This document shows, one piece after another, positions 1 through 6,903 of a stretch of 6,903 nt of DNA. The translations under genes were made by a program, and so were the position numbers. The stretch is from an uncultured Porphyromonadaceae bacterium (GTDB lineage Bacteria > Bacteroidota > Bacteroidia > Bacteroidales > Muribaculaceae). Under the pieces are notes generated by a model. That model searched no databases and was not told the origin of the DNA. It saw only the letters and a program-made list of their open reading frames with translations. Each line of letters begins with the position of its first letter. The stretch's first letter is position 1. Location: positions 1-6,903 of the forward strand of contig CABQCA010000125.1 in NCBI GenBank assembly GCA_902462525.1, in the 5' to 3' direction.

Positions 1-1620
1 GATGATGCCGTCGTCCTTTGAGCCGGGCACTGTGCCGATGCCGCTGTTGTCGCCGTCGAGGGGAAGATTGTAGAAATCGACTGTGTAGCCGTTGCCTGTG
101 TAAGCGATTCCGAGCATGGGATGGTCGCCCATGTATGGAAGAATGCTCGAGAGTACGCCCTTGGGGCCGGGAACGAGATGGAGCACGTCGCGTCCTTCGG
201 GGAATTTGTCGGAGCAAGCCTGACCGATGAGGAATTCCTCGTCATTGCCCGATGCGGTGCCGCGTTTGATGAGCATGGCATATTCCGGGGTGCTGTCGGA
301 GAGGAATGTTTCGGGTGCGAGGACGAGGCCGCTGATGAGGCACTGTGCATAGCGCACCGATTCGCCCATGTTCACCTCGTCGATGTGGCTGAAGGTGCCG
401 TCGGCGTTGAAATGAGCTATTCGCATGTACGACACGTCGTTGTCTTCCGAGGGGTAGCGCATTTCGAATACGTAGCGGTAGGAATCGCCGCAGGCCACTC
501 GGTCTACGTTTGCCAGCAGCGGATCGGGATCACTGCCGTCGGCTTCGAGGTACTGGTAGATAGTGGCTGTTTTTTTGAATGAATGAAGTCCTACGAAGTT
601 GAATGCGTATTGATCGTCGGCGAGAGTTACGAACATGCACATTGGTTCGCAACCTGTGACATCAGCCATTGTCAGAACGTTAAGGGCGTCCTCATATATA
701 GTGGCCTTGCGTTTGCCTTCGGAATCATAGACGTAATACGATAGTGATTCGGTGTCGCCGGAACTGATTTTTGTATCGTTCTTGGTGATGATGAACGATG
801 CTTTGCCTGTTTCGCTGTAGTCATGGAAATTGATGTCGCTGCGGTATGTGCAGTCGCCTACGGAGTACATGTTGAGAAGGCCTGCGGCTTTGTCTTCTGC
901 CGACTGTGAGAACGGAATCGATGTGTGCTGGAATATTGTTCCGTCTGCGAGGTCGTAGATGTAAATTTCGAGAGTATTGTTTTCGCGCTGTGTGATTTCG
1001 TCGGTAGAACCGTAGAACGGATTGTAGAGCGGTTCGCCGTATTCCTGAATCATGGCGTAGGCTTTCCCGCCTTCGGTGAAGGTGATGATTTGCTGCGTCG
1101 TATCCTGGTTGCCCGGGAGATTCTGAAGACCTATCTCCTTAACTATCACTTCACGAAGATTGCCATCGGCGTCTGCTGCTCCGTAGACTGTGTGGCGGTT
1201 CTTGCAGTTGAGGCGGTATTCCCATAAATCATTTTCATTATCGGGTATTTCCGACGGTGCGATGTCCTGAGTCAGTGTCATGTAGACTTCGTCGGGCTGG
1301 CCTGGACGGTTTACGCTGAGTACGTCGGAAATTAGTCCGGGGAACTCGTATATGATTTTGTCGTAGCCTTCAGCGTCTTTTTCGCCACCTACCTGATAGG
1401 CCAGCGAGTAGAATCGCACACCGGGCTGGTTTTTATGGGTGTTGACAGCTATGTCCATCACGATTTCGCATTTGTCGTCGTCGTTGAAGAAGCTTTTTGT
1501 CACAGAAGGAAGCAGCTGGCACATCGGAGCGCGCCATTCTTCATTTATGTAGTGAATTTTATCGCTGACAGTGCCCACAGGCTGATGGTCGGCGTTGTAG
1601 ATTGTGACAGTGAAAGACAA
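1..1620 (-). pseudogene. C-terminal remainder of the same frameshifted exported protein, cut by the window edge
   Basis: On the minus strand the frame beginning at 1620 stays open for 540 codons to position 1 without a stop. It has no start codon or signal peptide of its own at its head: the first ATG is at 1524 and there is a GTG at 1578. It reads as the direct continuation of the piece that starts at 1994, giving a protein of at least about 664 residues. The sequence is acidic and beta-rich. Strand-turn-strand units with xDG or SEG turns recur, for example FNADGTFSHIDEV, YDLADGTIFQHTS and YDSEGKRKATIYED. Nine cysteines are present, more than is common in exported Bacteroidales proteins. No catalytic motif or named domain is visible. 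The visible end (GIGTVPGSKDDGII) resembles a linker, so a short C-terminal sorting or structural domain may follow outside the window; that is a guess. An intact protein in the real genome is possible if the frameshift is a sequence error. Confidence 0.7.
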
Positions 1621-1994
1621 AGTCGGTAGTCGGTGAAGAATTCGTACTCAATCGGTTCCTGCACCGTTTCCATGGAGTAGAACCACATTTCGCCGTTAGG
1701 GCCGTCGATGTCGCCGAAGCCGGTTGTCGGGCCGAAGCTGAAATCAGGCTCGAAGTCGCCTGCCGAGGCTATGCGTATATGGCTGTTTCCGCGGTTTTCG
1801 TCATCGAGGGCATTGATGCGGGCATTGATTTCGGCCATACGCTCATTGCGCATCTTGGTGACTGCTGTTTTACCGTTGTGTGTCTGGTAGAACCGGGGTG
1901 CCGGATCGCCGGTGGGCATAGCCGCATTTGCCTGCGGCATTATGCTGAACAACAATCCTGCAGATAGAAAGACTGTAGAGTAAAAATGTTTCAT
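1545..1994 (-). CDS. N-terminal piece of a frameshifted exported protein of unknown function
   Basis: I do not recognise the family. Residues 1-24 form a clear Sec signal peptide: a basic start (MKH), a hydrophobic core, and an ANA cleavage site before AMPTGD. Residues 44-66 look like a short amphipathic helix rich in K, R, E and N. After it comes an aromatic, glycine-rich stretch (for example FSFGPTTGFGDIDGP), which suggests a beta-rich extracytoplasmic domain. The product matches its expected sequence only to about residue 125 (FFTDYRL). The last 24 residues before the stop at 1545 look like out-of-frame translation, because the neighbouring frame continues as a sensible beta-strand pattern (SFTVTIYNADHQPVG). 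The start ATG at 1994 is preceded by attaaaat, a typical A-rich Bacteroidetes leader. The protein is presumably periplasmic or surface-located. The signal peptide is seen in the sequence; the location and fold are inferred. Confidence 0.75.
   Translation of the reverse strand: MKHFYSTVFLSAGLLFSIMPQANAAMPTGDPAPRFYQTHNGKTAVTKMRNERMAEINARINALDDENRGNSHIRIASAGDFEPDFSFGPTTGFGDIDGPNGEMWFYSMETVQEPIEYEFFTDYRLCLSLSQSTTPTISLWALSAIKFTT
1618..1625 (-). other. Frameshift point in the exported protein gene
   Basis: Upstream codons read ...gac tac cga ctt (TDYRL). The continuing frame starts with ttg at 1620-1618 (LSFTVTIYN). The shift equals loss of one base or gain of two; for example, removing two T from the local ttt run gives cga ctg tct ttc (RLSF). 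The downstream frame has a TGA at 1650-1648 and the upstream frame stops at 1545, so the shift must lie between those points. The protein pattern puts it at about 1620. The local minus-strand sequence gactttgtctttc is a near-tandem repeat of tttgtc and tttc, a plausible place for slippage or a base-calling error. Confidence 0.7.
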
Positions 1995-2251
1995 ATTTTA
2001 ATGATTGGTCTCGTTATTTGAAGTTACTTGCCGGTAATAGATCGAATCTTCTGCTTGGTTTGGCAAGAAGTGAAATCATTTGCAAAGATAGTGAAAAGTT
2101 TTTGAAGTATCATAAAAATAATAGTTATATTTAAAAACAAGTGTTTAAAAAGTATGTAAGATATTAATCGTTACCGCTGTTGTCTGTTGATAAATATTAT
2201 TGAAAGTTTGAAACGGTGCTATATTGATAGTTAATTCAGTCGCAAAACATT
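1995..2251. other. A/T-rich intergenic region without a gene
   Basis: This stretch between the exported protein gene and the aspTD terminator is strongly A/T-rich and has no credible coding frame on either strand. Apart from the promoter candidate near 2083-2117 I see no repeat, RNA gene or other clear site in it. Confidence 0.6.
2083..2117 (-). promoter_or_regulatory. Candidate Bacteroidetes-type promoter for the exported protein gene
   Basis: On the minus strand TATCTTTG (2090-2083) is a full match to the Bacteroidetes -7 consensus TAnnTTTG. About 20 bases upstream lies ttttatg, a partial match to the -33 element TTTG. The predicted transcript start would leave a leader of roughly 80 bases before the ATG at 1994. 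This is a pattern match only. Confidence 0.5.
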
Positions 2252-2291
2252 GACAAAAAACGCCAGTGGCAGGCCGCTGGCGTTTTTTGTC
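2252..2291 (-). terminator. Rho-independent terminator of the aspT-aspD operon
   Basis: The arms gacaaaaaacgccag (2252-2266) and ctggcgttttttgtc (2277-2291) are perfectly complementary over 15 bp around a 10-base loop (tggcaggccg). On the minus strand the GC-rich core is followed by a run of six T, the classic intrinsic terminator form. It begins 13 bases after the aspD stop codon. Because the A and T runs are symmetric it could also stop plus-strand transcription, but no plus-strand gene reads into it here. Confidence 0.9.
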
Positions 2292-2304
2292 GTAATACTG
2301 GGAG

Positions 2305-3936
2305 TCAGGATTTTTTTGATGATTTCCACTCGGAGGCGTACTGTTCGAGTATCTGGCGTATATATTTGCCGATTTTCACATAGTCGGCTTCGTTGAGGTT
2401 GGCCAGCGATACTCGTATGCTCCATTTCGGGCCATCGAAGCCGTCGCCGTTGAGCACCACCGCGCCTGTCTCGCCGGCGAGGCGGAATACGGCTGACAGA
2501 GGATTGTAGGTTTTGTTGATATAGTCGGCGAATTCCTGTCCGTAGAGTTTCTTTGCCCATACGAGAAGGTCGATTTCCGAGTAGTAGTCGGCGCGCAGAG
2601 GATCGTCGGGCATTTTGAATCCGAAGTTATTCCACAATGCGTCGTAACGGTCGTGGATAAGTTTTATCATGCGCTTGTGGTAGGCATCCTCGGTGTCCAT
2701 GAGCGAGCCGAGCGCCATGAACGACATCTGGATTTGCTGCGGTGTCGACAGGCCGGCGGTGTGGTTGAGGGCTATAAGACGGCTTTCGGCCACCATGCGG
2801 TCGATGAATTTCAGACCGGGGACATCGACCGTAAGCGACTGGTAGCGTTTTTCGAGTGCTGCTTTCCGGTCGGCAGGCAGTTCGGAGATGAGTTTGTCGA
2901 ACACGTTGTCGCGGCTCACGGCGGTGACGGCGATACGCCAGCCTGTGGCGCCGAAGTATTTCGAAAATGAGTAGCACGACATGGCGTTGTACGGCAGGTC
3001 GGCGATAAGCGACCGGTAGCCTTTCACGAAGGTGCCGTATACGTCGTCGGTGAGAATCATCAGGTTAGGATTGGCTTTGACAGCCTCCTTGATAGCTTCG
3101 ACGGTTGCGCGGTCGATTTCGTAGCTGGGCGGGTTCGACGGGTTGGTGACGAAGAGCATCTTGAATTTTGGATCCTTGAGTTTTTCGATATCGTCCGGGT
3201 CGTACTGCCAGGTGTGCAGCCCGTCGGGGGTCATGACGTCGGCTTTGACGTTGAATACATTGTATTCGAATTCGCTGAGTTCGGGTATTTCTATGTAGGG
3301 TGTGAAGGCCGGAACCATCAGTGCTACTGAATCGCCGGCGTTGAGCAGGAAGTTGTGCTTCAGTACGTCGAAGCAGTAGCACATTCCGGCGGTCGAGCCT
3401 TCGACTGCGAAGAGATCGAAGACAGTATCTTCGGGCGGATTTCCGGCGCATATGGCCCAGTCGAGATATTTCTGAATTATTTTTTCGGTGTATGTCAGAA
3501 TTCGCGGAGGGGTAGGGTAGTTGTGGCCCATGATGCCACCGGCCCACTCCTCGACTATCGAGTCGGCGTCGGCCGAAAGCTCTGTAAGAGAATATTCAAA
3601 TGCCTTTTTGAGGAATTCGATACCCGGTTCGCCGACATGGTCGCGCAGCCATGTCTCGAAGCGTACCGAAATGCCTTCTTTCTGTGGCACACCCGAAATG
3701 CCTTCGGGCATGCTGAAGTCGCGTTCCGATTCTTCGGCGGCAAACTGCCCGAGGGCGAAGAATGCCTTGCGGCTTTCGATGGCGAGCCAGTTGGGATTTC
3801 CGCGTCCTGCGTTAAGGAGTGTATAGGCCGCGTTTTTCACTTTTTCATCGGCTGTGGCGATGATTCGTCCTTTGAGTTCGAAAGGAGAGAGTTTCGACAG
3901 TTCAGCGTCGAGAGGAGAGTTGATGAGATTGTCCAT
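2305..3936 (-). CDS. aspD: Aspartate 4-decarboxylase (bifunctional aspartate aminotransferase / L-aspartate beta-decarboxylase)
   Basis: This PLP enzyme removes the beta-carboxyl of L-aspartate to give L-alanine and CO2 (EC 4.1.1.12); the family also has aspartate aminotransferase activity. At 543 residues it has the family's usual length, longer than ordinary fold-type I aspartate aminotransferases because of N-terminal and internal insertions. Visible landmarks are GRGNPNW (44-50), EGSTAGM (179-185, cofactor phosphate region), NPSNPP (265-270, with Asn268 near the PLP ring), DDVY (297-300; Asp297 and Tyr300 equal the D..Y pair of aminotransferases), SFSKYFGATGWR (323-334, Lys326 as Schiff-base lysine) and SIRVSLANL (506-514, Arg508 as substrate carboxylate-binding arginine). 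All expected active-site residues appear intact. The enzyme is cytoplasmic; relatives form large oligomers. The start ATG at 3936 follows an A/T-rich leader with no Shine-Dalgarno. aspT ends 29 bases upstream, so the two are almost surely cotranscribed. Residue roles are by analogy with the family. Confidence 0.95.
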   Translation of the reverse strand: MDNLINSPLDAELSKLSPFELKGRIIATADEKVKNAAYTLLNAGRGNPNWLAIESRKAFFALGQFAAEESERDFSMPEGISGVPQKEGISVRFETWLRDHVGEPGIEFLKKAFEYSLTELSADADSIVEEWAGGIMGHNYPTPPRILTYTEKIIQKYLDWAICAGNPPEDTVFDLFAVEGSTAGMCYCFDVLKHNFLLNAGDSVALMVPAFTPYIEIPELSEFEYNVFNVKADVMTPDGLHTWQYDPDDIEKLKDPKFKMLFVTNPSNPPSYEIDRATVEAIKEAVKANPNLMILTDDVYGTFVKGYRSLIADLPYNAMSCYSFSKYFGATGWRIAVTAVSRDNVFDKLISELPADRKAALEKRYQSLTVDVPGLKFIDRMVAESRLIALNHTAGLSTPQQIQMSFMALGSLMDTEDAYHKRMIKLIHDRYDALWNNFGFKMPDDPLRADYYSEIDLLVWAKKLYGQEFADYINKTYNPLSAVFRLAGETGAVVLNGDGFDGPKWSIRVSLANLNEADYVKIGKYIRQILEQYASEWKSSKKS

Positions 3937-3965
3937 GTATTATTTTTATTACGGATTTTGAATTA

Positions 3966-5681
3966 TCATGCTAACAGTATTACCATGACAACACCGAACA
4001 GGATTAGGAGAGTATTTCCTACGGCATAGGTGATGGCATAGCCCATGGCGGGCACGGAACTGTGAAGCGATTCTTCGACTGCACCCAGTGCAGCGGTAGT
4101 GGTGCGGCTGCCGGCTACGCAGCCAAGTGCTGTGCCCGGACGGAATTTGAACACATAGCGTGCAAGAAGAATGGCAATTATCAGAGGTACGGTGGTGGCG
4201 ATTGCTCCCCATACAAAGAGCATCCAGCCAACCTGCTCGAAGCCTGCCGCGAAGTGCGGTCCGCATTCGAGGCCCACACAGGCTATGAATACGTTGAGTC
4301 CGAGGTCCTTGAAAATCCATACTGCCGACGAGGGTATCTGGCCGTAGTTGGGGCGTTTGCTGTGCCACCAGCCGAATATGAGACCCATTATGAGCGCGCC
4401 GCCCGAAGTTGTGAGCGAAACGGGTACGCTGCCGGCCTTGAAGCTGAGAACACCGATGATTCCGCCGATGATAATGCCCAGTGTGATGAAGATGATATCG
4501 CTGGCCGAGGTCTGCTTTTCGGCCAGACCGATGGCTTTGGAGGCTGTTTCCACGTCGTAGGGGAGGCCTACAAGGGTTATCATGTCGCCGCCGTCGATTA
4601 CGGTGTTGGCGCGCACGGGTACGTTTATCGACTGCTGTCGTTTTATTTCGCGTATGCTCACACCGTGCATACAGGGCATCGACAGAATTTCTTTAACGGT
4701 TTTGCCGTCGACTGCTTTGCTCGTCGCGCGGACGGGGGTTATGCGGATTGCGAAGCTCAGAAGTTCGGAATCGGTCACTTCGGGACCGATCCATGTTTCC
4801 TCTCCGATAATGAATTCGCGGCGTCCGCTTAGCACAATTTCATCGCCGGGGTAGATAATCTGCGAAGGTGCAGGCGTGTCGGTGATGGTGCCGTTGTGGC
4901 GGATACGGTCTACGAACAGACGCCGTCCCTGCGAAAGAACGTATGCCTCGAGTTCGCTGATCTTTTTGCCGGTGCCGAACCACGGATTGTTAACCTTATA
5001 TGTGCGGAAGGATACTTCGCGCAGCGATGTGTCGTAGCCGGGCTGGTCGACAAGCGTCTCACCCATTTCGGCTTCTTCTTTCACACAGTCCTGGCGGCAC
5101 TTGGCCATACCGCCCATGAGCATCGGGCCTACGAATGCTATTATCCATGCCGAACCTGCTGTGCCGAAGAGGTATGTCACGGCGTACATTACAGGGATAA
5201 TGTTTTCCATAGCTGATTTCTCGGCCGATGAAATGTCGAGGCCTCCGATTGTTTCCTGACCTACGCCGATAACGGCCGAAATTGTCTGCGCACCTGAGAA
5301 AAGACCGACGGCTTCGCCGGCATTATAGTGAGCGAATTTGGCGCAGAGCCATGTTACTAAAAGGCATACCACGCAGACGATACATGCGAAGATAACTTGC
5401 GGGATGCCTGTCTTTTTGAAACTGCGGAAAAACTGCGGTCCTACGCTGTAGCCTATCGCGAATAGGAACAGCAGGAAGAAGACGTTTTTCAGCGGAGGCA
5501 GAATTTTGACTTCCGGCATAAGGATGCCAATCACAACACCTACGAGGAGCACACTCGTCACTGTGCCGAGGGTCAGCATCTTGTATTTCAGTTTGCCCAC
5601 AAGATAGCCCAGACACAATGTCAGGAATATCGCCATCGACGGGTTGTTGACGAAGAATGGTACAATATGTTCGTGCCACAT
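3966..5681 (-). CDS. aspT: Aspartate:alanine antiporter, AspT/YidE/YbjL family
   Basis: This inner-membrane exchanger takes up aspartate and exports alanine; paired with AspD it generates proton motive force. The 571 residues show the family layout. An N-terminal membrane half spans about 13-192. A hydrophilic cytoplasmic loop of about 200 residues follows and holds two TrkA-C (RCK_C) type domains, roughly 220-298 and 304-385. A C-terminal membrane half spans about 395-571. The two membrane halves are an internal duplication: GAQTISAVIGV with PVMYAVTYLFGTAG in the first corresponds to GSRTTTAALGAV with PAMGYAITYAVGNT in the second. Each TrkA-C domain carries the usual strand-turn ending (IYPGDEIVLSG and IDGGDMITLVG). 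aspD follows 29 bases downstream, which separates this gene from the related YidE and YbjL transporters of uncertain substrate. The start at 5681 is followed by MWHEHIVPFFVNNP and preceded by A/T-rich sequence with no Shine-Dalgarno. Substrate assignment rests on family and the aspD neighbour. Confidence 0.92.
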   Translation of the reverse strand: MWHEHIVPFFVNNPSMAIFLTLCLGYLVGKLKYKMLTLGTVTSVLLVGVVIGILMPEVKILPPLKNVFFLLFLFAIGYSVGPQFFRSFKKTGIPQVIFACIVCVVCLLVTWLCAKFAHYNAGEAVGLFSGAQTISAVIGVGQETIGGLDISSAEKSAMENIIPVMYAVTYLFGTAGSAWIIAFVGPMLMGGMAKCRQDCVKEEAEMGETLVDQPGYDTSLREVSFRTYKVNNPWFGTGKKISELEAYVLSQGRRLFVDRIRHNGTITDTPAPSQIIYPGDEIVLSGRREFIIGEETWIGPEVTDSELLSFAIRITPVRATSKAVDGKTVKEILSMPCMHGVSIREIKRQQSINVPVRANTVIDGGDMITLVGLPYDVETASKAIGLAEKQTSASDIIFITLGIIIGGIIGVLSFKAGSVPVSLTTSGGALIMGLIFGWWHSKRPNYGQIPSSAVWIFKDLGLNVFIACVGLECGPHFAAGFEQVGWMLFVWGAIATTVPLIIAILLARYVFKFRPGTALGCVAGSRTTTAALGAVEESLHSSVPAMGYAITYAVGNTLLILFGVVMVILLA

Positions 5682-5884
5682 AATCGATAGTAGTTTTTTG
5701 TTGGAAAATAAGATTACTTTAAGGACGGTATGGCTTGCCGACCATACCTTTTAAACAATTTCAAGCCGCTTATGGTTTGTATTTATTTTTTTGGAGGCTT
5801 ATTATTGCGAGTCCGCGGTAATGCACAATATTTAGGGCTGTCATAGCGTTTATGAATTAGGAAACAACTATTGCATTATTATTT
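5682..5884. promoter_or_regulatory. Divergent intergenic region between aspT and the GH31 gene
   Basis: These 203 bases must carry start signals for aspT (leftward) and the GH31 gene (rightward). For the GH31 gene, TATGGTTTG at 5771-5779 is a loose match to TAnnTTTG with one extra base, about 105 bases before the ATG, and has only a poor -33 box. I found no convincing -7 element for aspT. An inverted repeat (5727-5748) lies inside and is listed separately. No gene or RNA is evident. Confidence 0.5.
5727..5748. repeat. Inverted repeat ggtatgg-N8-ccatacc upstream of aspT
   Basis: The arms ggtatgg (5727-5733) and ccatacc (5742-5748) are perfect inverted copies around cttgccga. The site sits 46 bases upstream of the aspT start and about 137 bases upstream of the GH31 start. 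On the plus strand tttt follows, but there is no plus-strand gene before it to terminate. An operator for a dimeric regulator or a leader hairpin of aspT is therefore more plausible than a terminator. Function is inferred from position only. Confidence 0.5.
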
Positions 5885-6903
5885 ATGCTGAACCTTAAAT
5901 CTATCGTTCTCACAGCGACCTTTATGTTTGCCGCGATGTGCCTTCATGCAGCTGGTAATCCCGTGGCCGATTCTGCTGCTGTCGTTATGTGCGGCAACGC
6001 ACGTTTCACGGTCCTGACACCTCAGATGATCCGCATGGAGTGGTGTCCCGACGTCAGGTGGGAGGACCGCAAAAGTCTTACTTTTATAAATCGACGTCTT
6101 GATGTGCCGAGGTTCAAAAGCACCTCTTCGTCAAAAGGTGCCACTGTAAAGACCGAAGCCCTTACCCTAACTTATAAAAACGACGGAAAGCCGTTCGATG
6201 CTTCGAATCTCAAGGTCACATTCTCGCTCAATGGCCGGAAAGTGATATGGACACCCGGAATGACCGACTCGCTCAATCTCATGGGTACCACCCGTACTCT
6301 CGACCGTTGCGACGGTTATAAACTCGGACGCGAGCCAATGGAGCCGGGGTTGCTGTCGCGCAGTGGTTGGGTCGTGGTCGACGACAGCCGTACGCCGCTT
6401 ATCGAAAATATTGCCGGTCATTGGGGCGAGTGGGTGGCCGAACGTCCCAATGATAATGCTCTGGATCTCTATTTCATGGCCTACGGGCATGATTTCAAAA
6501 AAGCTCTTGCCGATTATCAGAAAGTGGCCGGACGCGCTCCAATGCCCCCGAAGGCAACGTTCGGCTACTGGTGGAGCCGCTACTGGCAGTACTCCGACGA
6601 CGAAATGATGGATATTGTAGAGAAAATGCGCTCGCTCGATATTCCTCTCGATGTCCTTATTGTCGACATGGACTGGCACGATACTTTCGGCCTTACAAAA
6701 AACAATCCGCGTAAAGACGAATATGGGCAGCGTATAGGTTGGACAGGCTATTCCTGGCAGAAAGAACTGTTCCCGAATCCTGCCAGCTTCCTCGAATGGT
6801 CAGGCCGGCAGAACCTCCTGACAGCCCTCAATCTTCACCCGGCGTCGGGCATACAGCCGTACGAAGACTGCTATGAGGATTTCGCACGTGCTTACGGATT
6901 TAA
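5885..6903 (+). CDS. Exported glycoside hydrolase family 31 enzyme, N-terminal part (cut by window edge)
   Basis: GH31 enzymes are retaining alpha-glycosidases (alpha-glucosidase, xylosidase, galactosidase and others). The visible 339 codons begin with a signal peptide (1-22, ending LHA before AGN), so the enzyme is periplasmic or surface-bound. Residues about 30-215 form the N-terminal beta-sandwich (galactose-mutarotase-like) module of the family (NARFTVLTPQMIRMEW; LYFMAYGHDFKKALADY). The TIM barrel starts at about 220 with MPPKATFGYWWSRYWQYSDD, then DVLIVDMDWH (about 256-265), WTGYSWQKELFPNP (286-299) and LNLHPASGIQPYE (315-327). These are hallmark early-barrel motifs with the substrate-contacting acidic residues of the DMDWH strand. 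The catalytic nucleophile and acid/base lie beyond the window, so activity and substrate cannot be judged. The ATG at 5885 is chosen because the signal peptide begins there; no Shine-Dalgarno is visible. It is transcribed divergently from aspT with no evident functional link. Confidence 0.9.
   Translation, partial: MLNLKSIVLTATFMFAAMCLHAAGNPVADSAAVVMCGNARFTVLTPQMIRMEWCPDVRWEDRKSLTFINRRLDVPRFKSTSSSKGATVKTEALTLTYKNDGKPFDASNLKVTFSLNGRKVIWTPGMTDSLNLMGTTRTLDRCDGYKLGREPMEPGLLSRSGWVVVDDSRTPLIENIAGHWGEWVAERPNDNALDLYFMAYGHDFKKALADYQKVAGRAPMPPKATFGYWWSRYWQYSDDEMMDIVEKMRSLDIPLDVLIVDMDWHDTFGLTKNNPRKDEYGQRIGWTGYSWQKELFPNPASFLEWSGRQNLLTALNLHPASGIQPYEDCYEDFARAYGF

Noticed and set aside
121..582. 153-codon open frame on the plus strand
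   Set aside because: It is antisense to the exported protein, whose minus-strand frame is continuous over the whole of 1-1620 and joins a signal-peptide start.
1614..1626. Programmed -1 ribosomal frameshift as the cause of the split gene
   Set aside because: The local sequence cga ctt tgt ctt has no X XXY YYZ slippery heptamer in the starting frame, and I see no strong downstream hairpin. A mutation or sequence error is simpler.
2231..2560. 109-codon open frame on the minus strand running through the terminator
   Set aside because: It overlaps aspD in another frame, is full of Arg and Gln, and reads across the terminator hairpin.
3355..4029. 224-codon open frame on the plus strand
   Set aside because: It lies antisense to aspD, which has complete family motifs. 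The frame is an effect of aspD codon bias; its product is rich in Arg, Cys, Phe and His with no domain pattern.
4062..4832. 256-codon open frame on the plus strand
   Set aside because: It is antisense to aspT and its translation is low in credible structure. The aspT frame carries all the membrane and TrkA-C features.
5727..5752. Plus-strand terminator (ggtatgg hairpin followed by tttt)
   Set aside because: The stem is only 7 bp, the T run only four, and no plus-strand gene lies upstream to need terminating.
5885..5960. Lipoprotein signal in the GH31 gene (Cys19)
   Set aside because: The residues before the cysteine (FAAM) do not form a lipobox because Met is at -1. Cleavage after LHA (signal peptidase I) fits better.
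6167..6679. 170-codon open frame on the minus strand
   Set aside because: It is antisense to the GH31 gene, whose plus-strand frame contains the FGYWWSRYW and DMDWH motifs.

Overview
The window looks like chromosomal DNA of a gut-type member of the Bacteroidales, plausibly Muribaculaceae or a relative. The reasons are start codons preceded by A/T-rich sequence rather than a Shine-Dalgarno box, a good match to the Bacteroidetes -7 promoter element (TAnnTTTG), two exported proteins with Sec signal peptides (one a GH31 glycosidase), and coding GC that looks close to half by eye. The family placement is an inference from style, not from a database match.

Layout: (1) Positions 1-1994, minus strand, hold a large exported protein of unknown function. 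It runs off the left edge and is split by one frameshift near position 1620. The N-terminal part (signal peptide plus about 100 residues) is in one frame. The remaining 540 codons are open in another frame with no further damage. (2) Positions 1995-2251 are A/T-rich and intergenic, with a good promoter candidate for that gene. (3) Positions 2252-2291 form a strong hairpin terminator. (4) Positions 2305-5681, minus strand, are a two-gene operon: aspT (aspartate:alanine antiporter) followed 29 bases later by aspD (PLP-dependent aspartate 4-decarboxylase). (5) Positions 5682-5884 are a divergent intergenic region with a 7-bp perfect inverted repeat. (6) Position 5885 to the right edge, plus strand, is the N-terminal 339 codons of an exported GH31 glycoside hydrolase.

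How the genes work together: AspT and AspD form a textbook decarboxylation-antiport cycle. Aspartate enters in exchange for alanine, and AspD converts aspartate to alanine plus CO2, consuming a cytoplasmic proton. The cycle therefore builds proton motive force and raises internal pH. The terminator just past aspD and the divergent region before aspT make it a self-contained transcription unit. The GH31 enzyme and the broken exported protein have no evident metabolic link to it.

I found no RNA genes, CRISPR arrays, insertion sequences or attachment sites. I do not see a clearly new multi-gene system. The items most worth a second look are the frameshifted, unrecognised exported protein and the inverted repeat in front of aspT.
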